A stretch of DNA of 64,000 bases from positions 1-64,000 of the forward strand of contig NZ_MULI01000018.1 in assembly GCF_002939385.1 (NCBI RefSeq), read 5' to 3'. The DNA is from Streptomyces sp. MH60. Its GTDB lineage: Bacteria > Actinomycetota > Actinomycetes > Streptomycetales > Streptomycetaceae. A model generated the notes under the pieces. The model worked only from the letters and a program-made list of their open reading frames with translations. It was not told where the DNA came from and did not search any database. Each line of letters starts with the position of its first letter. Position 1 is the stretch's first letter. Positions 42,314-49,448 of the stretch are shown here, piece after piece. The position numbers and the translations under genes are program-made.

Positions 42314-43339
42314 TCAGGCGGAGTCCCGGAGCACCAGTTCCGTACGGAGGATGACGTGCCGCCAGGCGGCGGCGGAGTCCTCCATCTCCTCCTGAAGCAG
42401 CCGCACCATCGTGCGGCCGATCTCCCCCAGCGGCTGTCGGACCGTCGTCAGCGGCGGGTCCGTGGGACGGGCCGGGTGGAAGTCGTCGAAGCCGATCACG
42501 GCGACGTCCCGCGGCACCCGCCGGCCCGCGGCGCGCAACGCGTTGAGCGCCCCGGCGGCCAGCGTGTCCGAGGCGGCGAAGACCGCGTCCAGGTCCGGGT
42601 GCCGGGCGAGCAGCTCGGTCATCGCCCGCTGCCCGCTCTCCTCGGTGAAGTCGCCCCCCTCGACCACCAGCGACGCCCCGGCCGCCGCGCCCGCCAGCCC
42701 CAGGGCCTCCCGGTACCCGCGCAGGCGGCACTGGGCGACGTACATGTCGAGCGGTCCGCTGATCGCCCCGATCGTGCGGCGCCCGGTGTCCAGCAGATGC
42801 GTGACCGCGCCGCGCGCTCCGCCCGTGTTGTCGGCGTCGACGTAGGTGACGCTCTCCTCGCCGGAACGCCGCCCCAGCATGACGGTGGGCAGTCCCGCCT
42901 CGGCGAGCATGTCCGGCAGCGGGTCCTCGGCGTGCACGGACATCAGCAGCACCCCGTCGACCCGGCCACCGCGCGCGTACTCCACGAAGCGCCGCCGCTC
43001 GGTGTCCGTGCGGACCAGGGTGAGCAGCAGTTGCAACGAGGTGTCGGTGAGGGCGTCGCCGACGGCGTGGACGATCTCGGTGAAGAACGGCTCTCCGAAC
43101 AGCCGCCAGTCCGGCTCCGTCATCACCAGCGCGACGGCGTCGGCACGGTGCCCCGCCAGGGAACGGGCCGCCAGATTCGGCACGTACCCCAGCTCGGCGA
43201 TGGCCCGCTGCACGGCGCGGCGCGTCGAGTCCCGCACACCAGTGGCGTTGTTGATCACCCTCGACACGGTGCCTCGGCCCACGCCCGCGAGGGCGGCCAC
43301 CTCCTCCAGCGTCGGCGTACCGGGACGCTGCCTGCCCAT
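42314..43339 (-). CDS. LacI-family regulator of the cellulase genes
   Basis: The 341-residue protein has an N-terminal LacI helix-turn-helix (PTLEEVAALAGVGRGTVSRV, with the hinge VPNLAARSLAG) and a periplasmic-binding-like sugar domain. It lies directly upstream of and parallel to the GH12 gene, whose leader carries CebR-type boxes. It may bind them, or the global CebR may do so. ATG at 43339 is chosen because the helix-turn-helix starts ten residues later. Confidence 0.9.
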   Translation of the reverse strand: MGRQRPGTPTLEEVAALAGVGRGTVSRVINNATGVRDSTRRAVQRAIAELGYVPNLAARSLAGHRADAVALVMTEPDWRLFGEPFFTEIVHAVGDALTDTSLQLLLTLVRTDTERRRFVEYARGGRVDGVLLMSVHAEDPLPDMLAEAGLPTVMLGRRSGEESVTYVDADNTGGARGAVTHLLDTGRRTIGAISGPLDMYVAQCRLRGYREALGLAGAAAGASLVVEGGDFTEESGQRAMTELLARHPDLDAVFAASDTLAAGALNALRAAGRRVPRDVAVIGFDDFHPARPTDPPLTTVRQPLGEIGRTMVRLLQEEMEDSAAAWRHVILRTELVLRDSA

Positions 43340-43448
43340 GTCGGCCCGCCTTCCCCACGAGATCATCCCGAATACTACGGCGAGCCGTCCGGGCTCGGCG
43401 GGCCGATCGCGAGGGAGCGGCAGACCGAGCGGTCCGTCGCTCGGTGAT

Positions 43449-43673
43449 CGCGGAAACGGCGAGGTCGCCGAGACGTGAAGTGGCGGGACTCGCGCCCCAC
43501 GCGGCAGCGCACAGGGCGCGGTCGACCAGGTCGACGAGGTCGAGGCCGCGCTCGGGGTCGGCGTCCCGCGGAAAGCCCGTGACCTCGACGTCGGCGCCGT
43601 TGACCAGAAGGTGGCGCAAGGTGGACCACCAGGAGGGGCCGGGCCACACCCGGGCGAGCACGGCGAGGGGCAC
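43449..43673 (-). pseudogene. Coding-like fragment, possible gene remnant
   Basis: A GTG at 43673, 42 nt after the MerR-clamp gene, opens a frame with strong GC3 bias for about 75 codons (RVWPGPSWWSTLRHLLVNG, VEVTGFPRDADPERGLDLV, DRALCAAAWGA). After about 43449 the bias is lost and the frame runs on without a sensible end. I do not recognise the family. It is either a small intact gene whose end I misplace or a remnant. The rest of the 375-nt space (43340-43448 and 43674-43714) shows nothing else. Confidence 0.35.
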
Positions 43674-43714
43674 GGGCCGCGGGGAGGGTCCTCGGTGGAA
43701 GGCGCTCGGCCCCG

Positions 43715-44839
43715 TCAGTCGTCCAGGCGGACCGGCATCAGCAGCGAGAACGTGTCCTCGTCGTCCGTCCGACGGATCGCCAGCGGTGCCGTGGGGGCGG
43801 CGCCGAACTCCAGCACGAGCCGGTCCCGGCCCGCGGCGGCGAGCGCGTCCAGCAGGAACCCGCGGTCGACGCCGACCCTGTCCACGCTCCTGTCCACGTC
43901 CACGTCCACGTCCACGTCCACGTCCCCGTCGTCGTCCCCGCAGACGGTCACCGTGCCGTCGGCGACCGTCGCCAGCACACTGACGTCACGCGCGGACCGG
44001 CCGGGCTCGCGCTCCTCGGCCGGCCGGACGGGACCGGACTCCAAGGCCCTTTGGAACGCGGGCACGTCGACGACGACCCGCCGCCCGGGCGGCAGCTGGA
44101 CGAGACGGCGGTAGTCGGGGAAGTCATGGGCCAGGCGCTGTCCCGAAGCCTGGCGCTCGCCTGCCTCCAGCGTCACGCGGTCACCCTCCACGGCGAGGCG
44201 GGCGGGTCCGTCGTCGGCCAGCAGCGCGCGCATCGCGTCGACGAGCGGCGCGGGCACGACGACGTGTTCGCGCGAGCCCCCGTGCCCGACGGCATCCGTG
44301 CGCGCGACGGCCATCCGGTACCGGTCGGTCGCCACGACGTGGAGCCCGTCGCCCTCGACGTCGAACAGCACCCCGCCGAGCATCGGCAGCTCAGGGTCCT
44401 TGCCGGCGGCGAACCGGACCGCGTCGAGCGCGGCCGCCAGTGCGGAGGCGGGCAGGGACAGGCGGACGGTGCCGGTACGCGGTGAGGCGGTCATGGGATT
44501 CTCCCGGTGATCGAGTAGGGCTCGGAGCGTGGAGAACTCGCCGCGGGCCTCGTCCAGCCCCCGCTCGAGACGGCGCAGATGCGCCTGGAGAAGCCTCCGC
44601 ACCAGGTCCGTGTCGGCTCCGGACCAGCCGGCCAGTACCAGCCGGATGTCCGCCAACGGCATGCCGGCCCGCCGCAGCCGGACCAGCAGCCTGGCCTCGT
44701 CGAGCTGCTCGGGGGCGTACCAGCGGTAGCCACTGGCCGGATCGACCCAGGCGGGGACCAGCACACCGGCCCGGTCGTAGAACCGCAGGGCGCTCACGCC
44801 CAGTCCGCTGTCGCGGGCCATCTCCCCGATGCTGCGCAT
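43715..44839 (-). CDS. MerR-type DNA-binding domain fused to a DNA polymerase III beta-clamp-like protein
   Basis: The 374-residue protein starts with a MerR domain (about 1-110: SIGEMARDSGLGVSALRFYD, DPASGYRWYAPEQLDEARLL and a coiled helix). From about 118 it resembles sliding-clamp domains: SLPASALAAALDAVRFAAG, then MLGGVLFDVEGDGLHVVATDRYRMAVA, which is a classic DnaN segment, and a C-terminal domain with VDRGFLLDALAAAG and LLMPVRLDD. True DnaN is about 370 residues with three clamp domains; here about two are present and MerR replaces the first. ATG at 44839 follows GGAGAG. A MerR-type promoter lies upstream. Whether it loads on DNA or senses a ligand is unknown. Confidence 0.85.
   Translation of the reverse strand: MRSIGEMARDSGLGVSALRFYDRAGVLVPAWVDPASGYRWYAPEQLDEARLLVRLRRAGMPLADIRLVLAGWSGADTDLVRRLLQAHLRRLERGLDEARGEFSTLRALLDHRENPMTASPRTGTVRLSLPASALAAALDAVRFAAGKDPELPMLGGVLFDVEGDGLHVVATDRYRMAVARTDAVGHGGSREHVVVPAPLVDAMRALLADDGPARLAVEGDRVTLEAGERQASGQRLAHDFPDYRRLVQLPPGRRVVVDVPAFQRALESGPVRPAEEREPGRSARDVSVLATVADGTVTVCGDDDGDVDVDVDVDVDRSVDRVGVDRGFLLDALAAAGRDRLVLEFGAAPTAPLAIRRTDDEDTFSLLMPVRLDD
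43892..43927 (-). repeat. GTCCAC hexamer tandem repeat
   Basis: Five GTCCAC units and one GTCCCC variant encode a (Val-Asp)n run in the clamp-like protein. The 6-bp period keeps frame, so the acidic loop may vary in length between strains. Confidence 0.9.
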
Positions 44840-44858
44840 CTCGCTCTCCACGTCCCGC

Positions 44859-44889
44859 ACTCTGATCCCTCGACCAGGTCGAGGGTCAA
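44859..44889 (-). promoter_or_regulatory. MerR-type promoter with 19-bp spacer and dyad
   Basis: On the minus strand TTGACC (44889-44884), 19 nt and CAGAGT (44864-44859) surround the perfect dyad CCCTCGACCAGGTCGAGGG (44867-44885). A long spacer filled by a dyad is the hallmark of MerR-activated promoters and predicts autoregulation. Confidence 0.7.
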
Positions 44890-44911
44890 TCACGGGACGA
44901 TTCCCGCGGTA

Positions 44912-44933
44912 GCCGACCGGCCGGCCGGTCGGC
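44912..44933. repeat. 22-bp perfect palindrome
   Basis: GCCGACCGGCC and its complement adjoin without a loop between the MerR-clamp promoter and the DUF2071 gene. It could be a second operator or a hairpin. Confidence 0.5.
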
Positions 44934-44970
44934 CGGTCGGCACGGCCGGTCCGTCTGCCATTCTTGCGCC

Positions 44971-45729
44971 GTGCAGAAGCCCAGCGCCGTCACCCCGGAC
45001 GCCCCCACGCCGATACGGCTGCCGCTCCTCACCCAGGAGTGGCTCGACCTCGCCTTCATCCACTGGGCCGTCGAGCCCGGCGCCGTGGCGGGGCTGATGC
45101 CGCGCGGCACCGTCCCCGACACGCACGACGGGCTCACGTACGTCGGGCTCGTCGCGTTCCGCATGCACCGGGTCGGATGGTTCCGGCTGCCCGGGGTCCC
45201 CTACTTCGGCTCGTTCCCGGAGACGAACGTGCGTCTGTACAGCGTGGACGCGCACGGGCGGCGCGGCGTGGTCTTCCGGTCGATGGACGCCTCGCGGCTG
45301 GTGCCGGTGCTGATGGGGCGGGTGGGTTTCCGGCTGCCCTACCTGTGGTCCCGCATGACCGTCCGCTCCGTGGGCGACACCGTCACCTACACCAGCTCGC
45401 GCCGCTGGCCGGGACCGCGCGGTGCCCACAGCCGCATCACCCTGCGGACCGGCGAGCGCATCCAGGAGCCCACGCCCCTGGAGCACTTCCTCACCGCCCG
45501 CTGGGGCATGCACAACATGTTCTTCGGCGGGGCGGCGTATCTGCCCAACCACCACCCCCGCTGGCCCCTGCACCGGGCCCGGCTCCTGTCCTGCGACGAG
45601 GACCTGGTCGCGAGTGCCGGGGTGCCCGCCCCCACAGCCGACCCGGTCAGCGTCCTCTACTCACCCGGGGTCAGGGTCCGTCTCGGCCGCCCCGCCCGGC
45701 CGGTCACCGCCGTACCGGTCGGCCCTTGA
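44971..45729 (+). CDS. DUF2071 (YqjF-like) protein
   Basis: The 252-residue protein has the DUF2071 features: an acetoacetate-decarboxylase-like fold with LTQEWLDLAFIHWAVEPGAV, TYVGLVAFRMHRVGW and EHFLTARWGMHNMFFGG. Members are widespread in Bacillus and actinobacteria; the function is unknown. The GTG at 44971 starts the domain directly. The 3' end overlaps the convergent ABC-F gene by 69 bp. Confidence 0.85.
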   Translation: MQKPSAVTPDAPTPIRLPLLTQEWLDLAFIHWAVEPGAVAGLMPRGTVPDTHDGLTYVGLVAFRMHRVGWFRLPGVPYFGSFPETNVRLYSVDAHGRRGVVFRSMDASRLVPVLMGRVGFRLPYLWSRMTVRSVGDTVTYTSSRRWPGPRGAHSRITLRTGERIQEPTPLEHFLTARWGMHNMFFGGAAYLPNHHPRWPLHRARLLSCDEDLVASAGVPAPTADPVSVLYSPGVRVRLGRPARPVTAVPVGP

Positions 45730-47406
45730 CCCGAGGCGGGACGGCGACGTCACTTCCACACGGCCGGCGCACAGTTCCAGCCGTTCGGCTTCGAAGCGGG
45801 CACGGAAGCCGCGGTCGTGCGAGACCGCCACCACCGCCCCCGGGTACGCCGCGAGCGCTGCCTGGAGGTCCTCGACCAGGTCGAGGGCGATGTGGTTGGT
45901 CGGTTCGTCGAGGACCAGGAGGTCGGCGGGCCGGGTCACCAGGGCCGCGATCTGCAGCCGCCGCTGCTGCCCCTTGGACAGTGCGGCGACCGGCACCCGC
46001 AGATCCTCCTCGCGGAACAGGCCCAGGGAGAGGAGCTGTTCGGCGTACTCGTCCGGCGGCCCGGGCCGCCCGGCGGCGAACGCGGCCAGCAGCGGCAGCC
46101 GCGTGGTGTGCCCGGGCAGTTCCTGAGGGAGGTAGCCGATCCGGGCGGGGCGGCGCGCGGTGCCCGCATCGGGACGCAGATCACCCGCGAGGACGCGAAG
46201 CAGCGTCGTCTTTCCGGCGCCGTTCTCGCCCGTGACGAGGAGGCGTGCTCCGGGCTCGATCACCAGGAGGCCGTCCAGACGCAGCCGTTCCCCGACCCGT
46301 ACGTGCTCCAGCTCGGCGAGCGGGCCCTGGGGCGGGGCTCCGTCGGCCGGCGACAGCGGTGTCGTGAACCGGAGCGGTTCCGGCGGCGCCGCCACCGGGT
46401 CGCGCCGCAGCTGGGCAAGGCGCTCCCGCACCGTGCGCACCTGCCCGCCGAGCTTCGCCTCGCTGGACCGGCGGTGCTTGCCGAACCCCTGCTTCGGGTC
46501 GCGGCCGGTGGTGGCGAGCCGTCTGCTCGCGGCCGCCAGCAGTTCCTCCATGCGGTTCACCTCCTCGGCCCAGTCCGCGTACCGCTGCTCGGCTCCGCGC
46601 CGGACGGCGGCCTTCGCGGCGCGGTAGCCGGTCCAGCCGTCGCCGTACCGGTGCACGGTGCGCTCGTCCCGGTCGACCTCGAGGATCGTGGTGGCGAGGC
46701 GCTCCAGGAAGCCGCGGTCATGGGTGACCGCGACGACGGTGCCGCGGTGTGCGCGCAGGCGCTCCTCCAGCCAGCGCACGGCCGCCTCGTCGAGGTGGTT
46801 CGTCGGTTCGTCCAGGAGCAGCAGTTCGGGGGCGGCGGCCAGGACACAGGCGAGCGCGAGGCGCGACTGCTCGCCGCCGGACAGTGAGCCCAGCACGCGG
46901 TCACGGGTGATCCGGGCCAGCCCGAGTCCGTACAGGGCGGCGTCCACACGGGCGTCCGCCTCGTATCCACCGCGTTCCTCGTAGGCGGTCAGCAGTGTGC
47001 CGTACGAGGCGAGTCCCTCGTCGGACGCGTCGGCGAGGGACTCCTCCGCCGCACGGAGCCTTCGCTCCATCCCGCGCAGCTCGGACAGGGCGAGGTCGAC
47101 GGCGTCCTGCACGGTGGCGTCCGCAGCGAGGTCCAGCGTCTGGGCGAGGTGGCCGGTGCCGCCGGGGAAGCGGACGGTGATCTCCCCGCTGTCCGGGGTC
47201 TCGGCGGCGGCCAGCAGCCGCAGCAAGGTGGACTTGCCGGAACCGTTCTCACCGATGACGGCGGCCCTCTCGCCCGGCCGGACGGTGAAGGAGACCTGGT
47301 CGAGGACGGTCCGGGTGCCGTACGACTTGGTGACGGACTTGACGGACAGCTGGGCCACGGCGGTGGGGACGTGGGTGGGCAGGGTGGTACGGGCGCGGTC
47401 GCGCAT
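45661..47406 (-). CDS. ABC-F family ATPase (ribosome-protection / antibiotic-resistance type)
   Basis: The 581-residue protein has two ATP-binding cassettes and no membrane segments. The first has GENGSGKSTLLRLLAA, SGGEQSRLAL and LLLDEPTNHLD. The second has GENGAGKTTLLRVLAG, SKGQQRRLQIA and LVLDEPTNHI. The linker (about 240-310, KAAVRRGAEQRYADWAEEV) is the interdomain arm that reaches the peptidyl-transferase centre in ARE ABC-F proteins. The protein probably displaces a macrolide-, lincosamide- or pleuromutilin-type drug or rescues stalled ribosomes. A seven-residue leader ORF lies upstream, suggesting drug-induced attenuation. The Shine-Dalgarno sequence is weak. Confidence 0.9.
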   Translation of the reverse strand: MRDRARTTLPTHVPTAVAQLSVKSVTKSYGTRTVLDQVSFTVRPGERAAVIGENGSGKSTLLRLLAAAETPDSGEITVRFPGGTGHLAQTLDLAADATVQDAVDLALSELRGMERRLRAAEESLADASDEGLASYGTLLTAYEERGGYEADARVDAALYGLGLARITRDRVLGSLSGGEQSRLALACVLAAAPELLLLDEPTNHLDEAAVRWLEERLRAHRGTVVAVTHDRGFLERLATTILEVDRDERTVHRYGDGWTGYRAAKAAVRRGAEQRYADWAEEVNRMEELLAAASRRLATTGRDPKQGFGKHRRSSEAKLGGQVRTVRERLAQLRRDPVAAPPEPLRFTTPLSPADGAPPQGPLAELEHVRVGERLRLDGLLVIEPGARLLVTGENGAGKTTLLRVLAGDLRPDAGTARRPARIGYLPQELPGHTTRLPLLAAFAAGRPGPPDEYAEQLLSLGLFREEDLRVPVAALSKGQQRRLQIAALVTRPADLLVLDEPTNHIALDLVEDLQAALAAYPGAVVAVSHDRGFRARFEAERLELCAGRVEVTSPSRLGSRADRYGGDRPGGAAETDPDPG

Positions 47407-47474
47407 AGGGCTTTTCCCAGGGCGTACGAAGGGTCAACGGGCAGCAGAAACGGCGGCATCGGCCGTGCCCGGAC

Positions 47475-47498
47475 TCAGACGAAGAAGAGGAAAGCCAT
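47475..47498 (-). CDS. Leader peptide MAFLFFV of the ABC-F gene
   Basis: An eight-codon ORF (including the stop) starts 6 nt after a strong -10 and encodes MAFLFFV. It ends 68 nt before the ABC-F start. Between them GGGCA and TGCCC can pair around an inner CGGC-CGAT-GCCG hairpin. Short hydrophobic leader peptides before ABC-F and erm genes stall ribosomes in the presence of antibiotics and expose the downstream gene. The same role is inferred. Confidence 0.7.
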   Translation of the reverse strand: MAFLFFV

Positions 47499-47504
47499 GA
47501 CCTC

Positions 47505-47534
47505 ACTATAACAAGACGGACCGTCTCGCCTCAA
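47505..47534 (-). promoter_or_regulatory. Strong leaderless promoter of the ABC-F leader
   Basis: On the minus strand TTGAGG (47534-47529), 18 nt and TATAGT (47510-47505) are followed after 6 nt by the leader ATG. There is no usable Shine-Dalgarno spacing, so the message should begin at the start codon. Confidence 0.75.
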
Positions 47535-47625
47535 CCCGTGGTGCGCGGCCTTGGGACGGAACGACCGCCCCTCGTCACGCAGTCGCTCCGACCGGCTCAC
47601 CCGAACGCCTCATGGCCCGACGCTA

Positions 47626-47670
47626 GTTGACGCATCAATCACCGGCGCCTAGCGTAGATGACGCGTCAAC
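47626..47670 (+). promoter_or_regulatory. Promoter of the YcaC-like gene with two MarR-type boxes
   Basis: TTGACG (47627-47632), 17 nt and TAGCGT (47650-47655) form a good promoter. The -35 lies inside box GTTGACGCATCAAT (47626-47639), and a second box GATGACGCGTCAAC (47657-47670) covers the start point. A perfect palindrome CAACCAATTGGTTG follows (47667-47680). Confidence 0.75.
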
Positions 47671-47783
47671 CAATTGGTTGCGGGTCGTCAGCCCGGCCAT
47701 CCCGTAGCTGCCCGACTGGGTGGCATCGAGAGGTCGGTGCGCTGCGGAGACCCGCGGACGCGAAGTTCCAGAAGGGGAGTCTC

Positions 47784-48440
47784 GTGAGTACGGAGAACAA
47801 GGCCGGCCTCGGCGCGCTGCTGACGCCCGAGGAGAGCGTTCTCGCCCTCATCGACCATCAGCCGTTCCAGGTCGCCAACCTGCACAGTCACGAACCGACG
47901 ATGGTCATCAACAACGCCGTCGGGCTCGCCAAGGCCGCCAAGGTGTTCGGCGTTCCGACCATTCTGACCACTGTCCTGGAGGAGCGTGGCGGCCTCATTC
48001 TCCCGGGTCTGCAGGAGGTGTTCCCGGAGCAGAAGCCGATCAACAGGACCTTCATCAACACCTGGCAGGACGAGCGGGTCGTCAATGCCGTCAGGGCGAC
48101 GGGACGCAAGAAGCTGATCATTGCCGGCCTCTGGACGGAGATCTGCGTGGCCATGCCGGCGATACAGGCGGCGGGGGAGGGTTTCGAGGTCTTCGCCGTC
48201 ACGGACGCGTCGGGCGGTGTGTCGAGGGAGGCCCACGACATGGCGGTGCAGCGCATGATCCAGGCGGGCGTGGTCCCGATCACCTGGATGGCCGTGCTGG
48301 GCGAGTGGCAGCGTGACTGGGCCCGCGAGAAGACCGTGCAGGGTGTCGCCGAGGTCCAGGCGCAGCACGGCGGCGCCAGCGGTGTAGCCTTCGCCTGGGA
48401 GATGCAGCTCCTGGCCACGTCCGCCGGAGACCCAGCCTGA
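47784..48440 (+). CDS. YcaC-like isochorismatase-family hydrolase
   Basis: The 218-residue cytoplasmic enzyme has the cysteine-hydrolase triad: Asp in VLALIDHQPFQ, a central Lys/Arg region before LIIAGLWTEICVAMP, and Cys in TEICVA. SREAHDMAVQRMIQAGVVPIT is typical of the YcaC branch, whose natural substrate is unknown. The GTG at 47784 follows AAGGGGAG by about 5 nt; a longer frame from 47658 has poor codon bias and overlaps the operator. The long leader (about 120 nt) shows no riboswitch I recognise. The two MarR boxes suggest control by the regulator at 51.9-52.4 kb. Confidence 0.88.
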   Translation: MSTENKAGLGALLTPEESVLALIDHQPFQVANLHSHEPTMVINNAVGLAKAAKVFGVPTILTTVLEERGGLILPGLQEVFPEQKPINRTFINTWQDERVVNAVRATGRKKLIIAGLWTEICVAMPAIQAAGEGFEVFAVTDASGGVSREAHDMAVQRMIQAGVVPITWMAVLGEWQRDWAREKTVQGVAEVQAQHGGASGVAFAWEMQLLATSAGDPA

Positions 48441-48483
48441 CGGCACCGCCGTCCCTGGGCCGGTGCGCCCCCTTCGTTCTCAC

Positions 48484-48511
48484 CGCTTCCGGCCGGAGAC
48501 GGCCGGAAGCG
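48484..48511 (+). terminator. Terminator of the YcaC-like gene
   Basis: CGCTTCCGGCC and its complement form an 11-bp stem with a 6-nt loop, 44 nt after the stop codon. Confidence 0.75.
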
Positions 48512-48589
48512 CTCCAGCGGCCGGGCCGAGGGGCCCATCCAGCGCCATTTCCCTGTCAGTTCGGCGCGGCATGGTCCCCTCGGCGGCCG

Positions 48590-48759
48590 GTCACTCCACC
48601 GCTGCTCTGGGCGTAGGTATGGCCGCGTCGTAGAGGAGCCGGCACGAGCAGTGCCTGCCGTCCGGCGGCCAGCCGGCGCCATCGTGTCCCTTGCGCAAGA
48701 CGACGTGCGGTCACCTCACGGGCGAGGAAGCGCAGAGCGGAGGTGGACAGATCGACCCC
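48590..48759 (-). pseudogene. Transposase N-terminal remnant (IS5-family, DDE_Tnp_4 type)
   Basis: On the minus strand a fragment reads VDLSTSALRFLAREVTARR and then RWRRLAAGRQALLVPAPLRRGHTYAQ, the conserved N-terminal helix-turn-helix region of Streptomyces IS5-group transposases. The frame then departs from the family and the DDE catalytic part is missing. It sits in a 502-nt gene-free stretch (48441-48942) that otherwise holds a terminator and an inverted repeat. Confidence 0.7.
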
Positions 48760-48781
48760 GGCTGGGTGACAAGCTGGCGGA

Positions 48782-48844
48782 AAGCTCCTGGCGGGATGGC
48801 TTGGACTCGACACGCACCCGTCTGCCAGGAGCTTCGCTGTGCCC
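48782..48844. repeat. 11-bp inverted repeat beside the transposase remnant
   Basis: AAGCTCCTGGC (48782-48792) and GCCAGGAGCTT (48834-48844) are perfect complements 41 bp apart, just upstream of the transposase fragment. They may be the upstream hairpin or an end of the lost insertion sequence. Confidence 0.5.
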
Positions 48845-48942
48845 GGACCCGCCCTCACCCGGCTATCTGCGAGCCGGGCGCGGGCTGGATTCGGCCGAGC
48901 TCGCGGCTCAACTCGGACTCCCCCCGGTGTGCTCGGCTGTGC

Positions 48943-49278
48943 TCAGCGAGGAGCAGTACCGCCCGGGGACTCTCCGCCCAGGAGCGTGAGCAGCCCGGGG
49001 AATCTCTTCTCGATGTCCGCGCGTCGTAGTCGGATGCCCTTGCGGTTGCCGTAGTCGATCTCGTCAATGAGACCTGCCTCGCGCAGGACTCGGAAGTGGT
49101 GGGTCTGGGTCTGCTTCGAGATCGGAAGATTGAACGAGTTGCAGCCCCGCTCGCTGTCGCCGCGGTCGGCGGCCAACTCCGTCATCACCGAACGACGGTG
49201 CTCGTCGGCGAGGGCGCGAAACACCGCACCCAGATCGAGCGCATCGACCTCCGGGCCGACCAGGTTCCTCCCGGCCAC
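48943..49278 (-). CDS. ArsR-family winged-helix regulator
   Basis: The 111-residue protein has an ArsR-type winged helix (VFRALADEHRRSVMTEL, then NLPISKQTQTHHFRVLREAG). No metal-binding ELCVCDL motif is present, so a metal sensor is unlikely. The GTG start follows AAGGAGG at 7 nt. It is divergent from a FAD monooxygenase gene with two perfect operators between them, and probably represses both. Confidence 0.88.
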   Translation of the reverse strand: MAGRNLVGPEVDALDLGAVFRALADEHRRSVMTELAADRGDSERGCNSFNLPISKQTQTHHFRVLREAGLIDEIDYGNRKGIRLRRADIEKRFPGLLTLLGGESPGGTAPR

Positions 49279-49292
49279 GCCGCACCTCCTTC

Positions 49293-49354
49293 AGGTATGA
49301 CTTGCATCGTACCTGAAGGACGTGCTTCTCTGAGGTACGAAATTGATCGTACCT
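49293..49354. promoter_or_regulatory. Twin ArsR operators
   Basis: AGGTATGA-N6-TCGTACCT (49293-49314, one mismatch) and AGGTACGA-N6-TCGTACCT (49333-49354, perfect) are 40 bp apart. The first contains a -10-like TACGAT for the ArsR gene on the minus strand. Confidence 0.85.
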
Positions 49355-49448
49355 TGGACCGGTTGCGCCTCCCCGTGCCGCCGCTCCCTCAGGCCCGGCC
49401 CGGCACTCGCCGGGGACCTGGTCATCGACACTCCGAGAGGTCATCGTC

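Noticed and set aside
43892..43927. Hexamer repeats considered as an operator array
   Set aside because: They lie inside a coding frame and encode Val-Asp; the period is six, not a binding-site length.
47658..47783. N-terminal extension of the YcaC-like hydrolase
   Set aside because: The extra codons have poor third-position bias and cover the MarR box, while GTG at 47784 has a good ribosome-binding site.
47684..47783. Riboswitch in the long leader of the YcaC-like gene
   Set aside because: One short stem (GGTC...GACC) is visible but no known riboswitch core.
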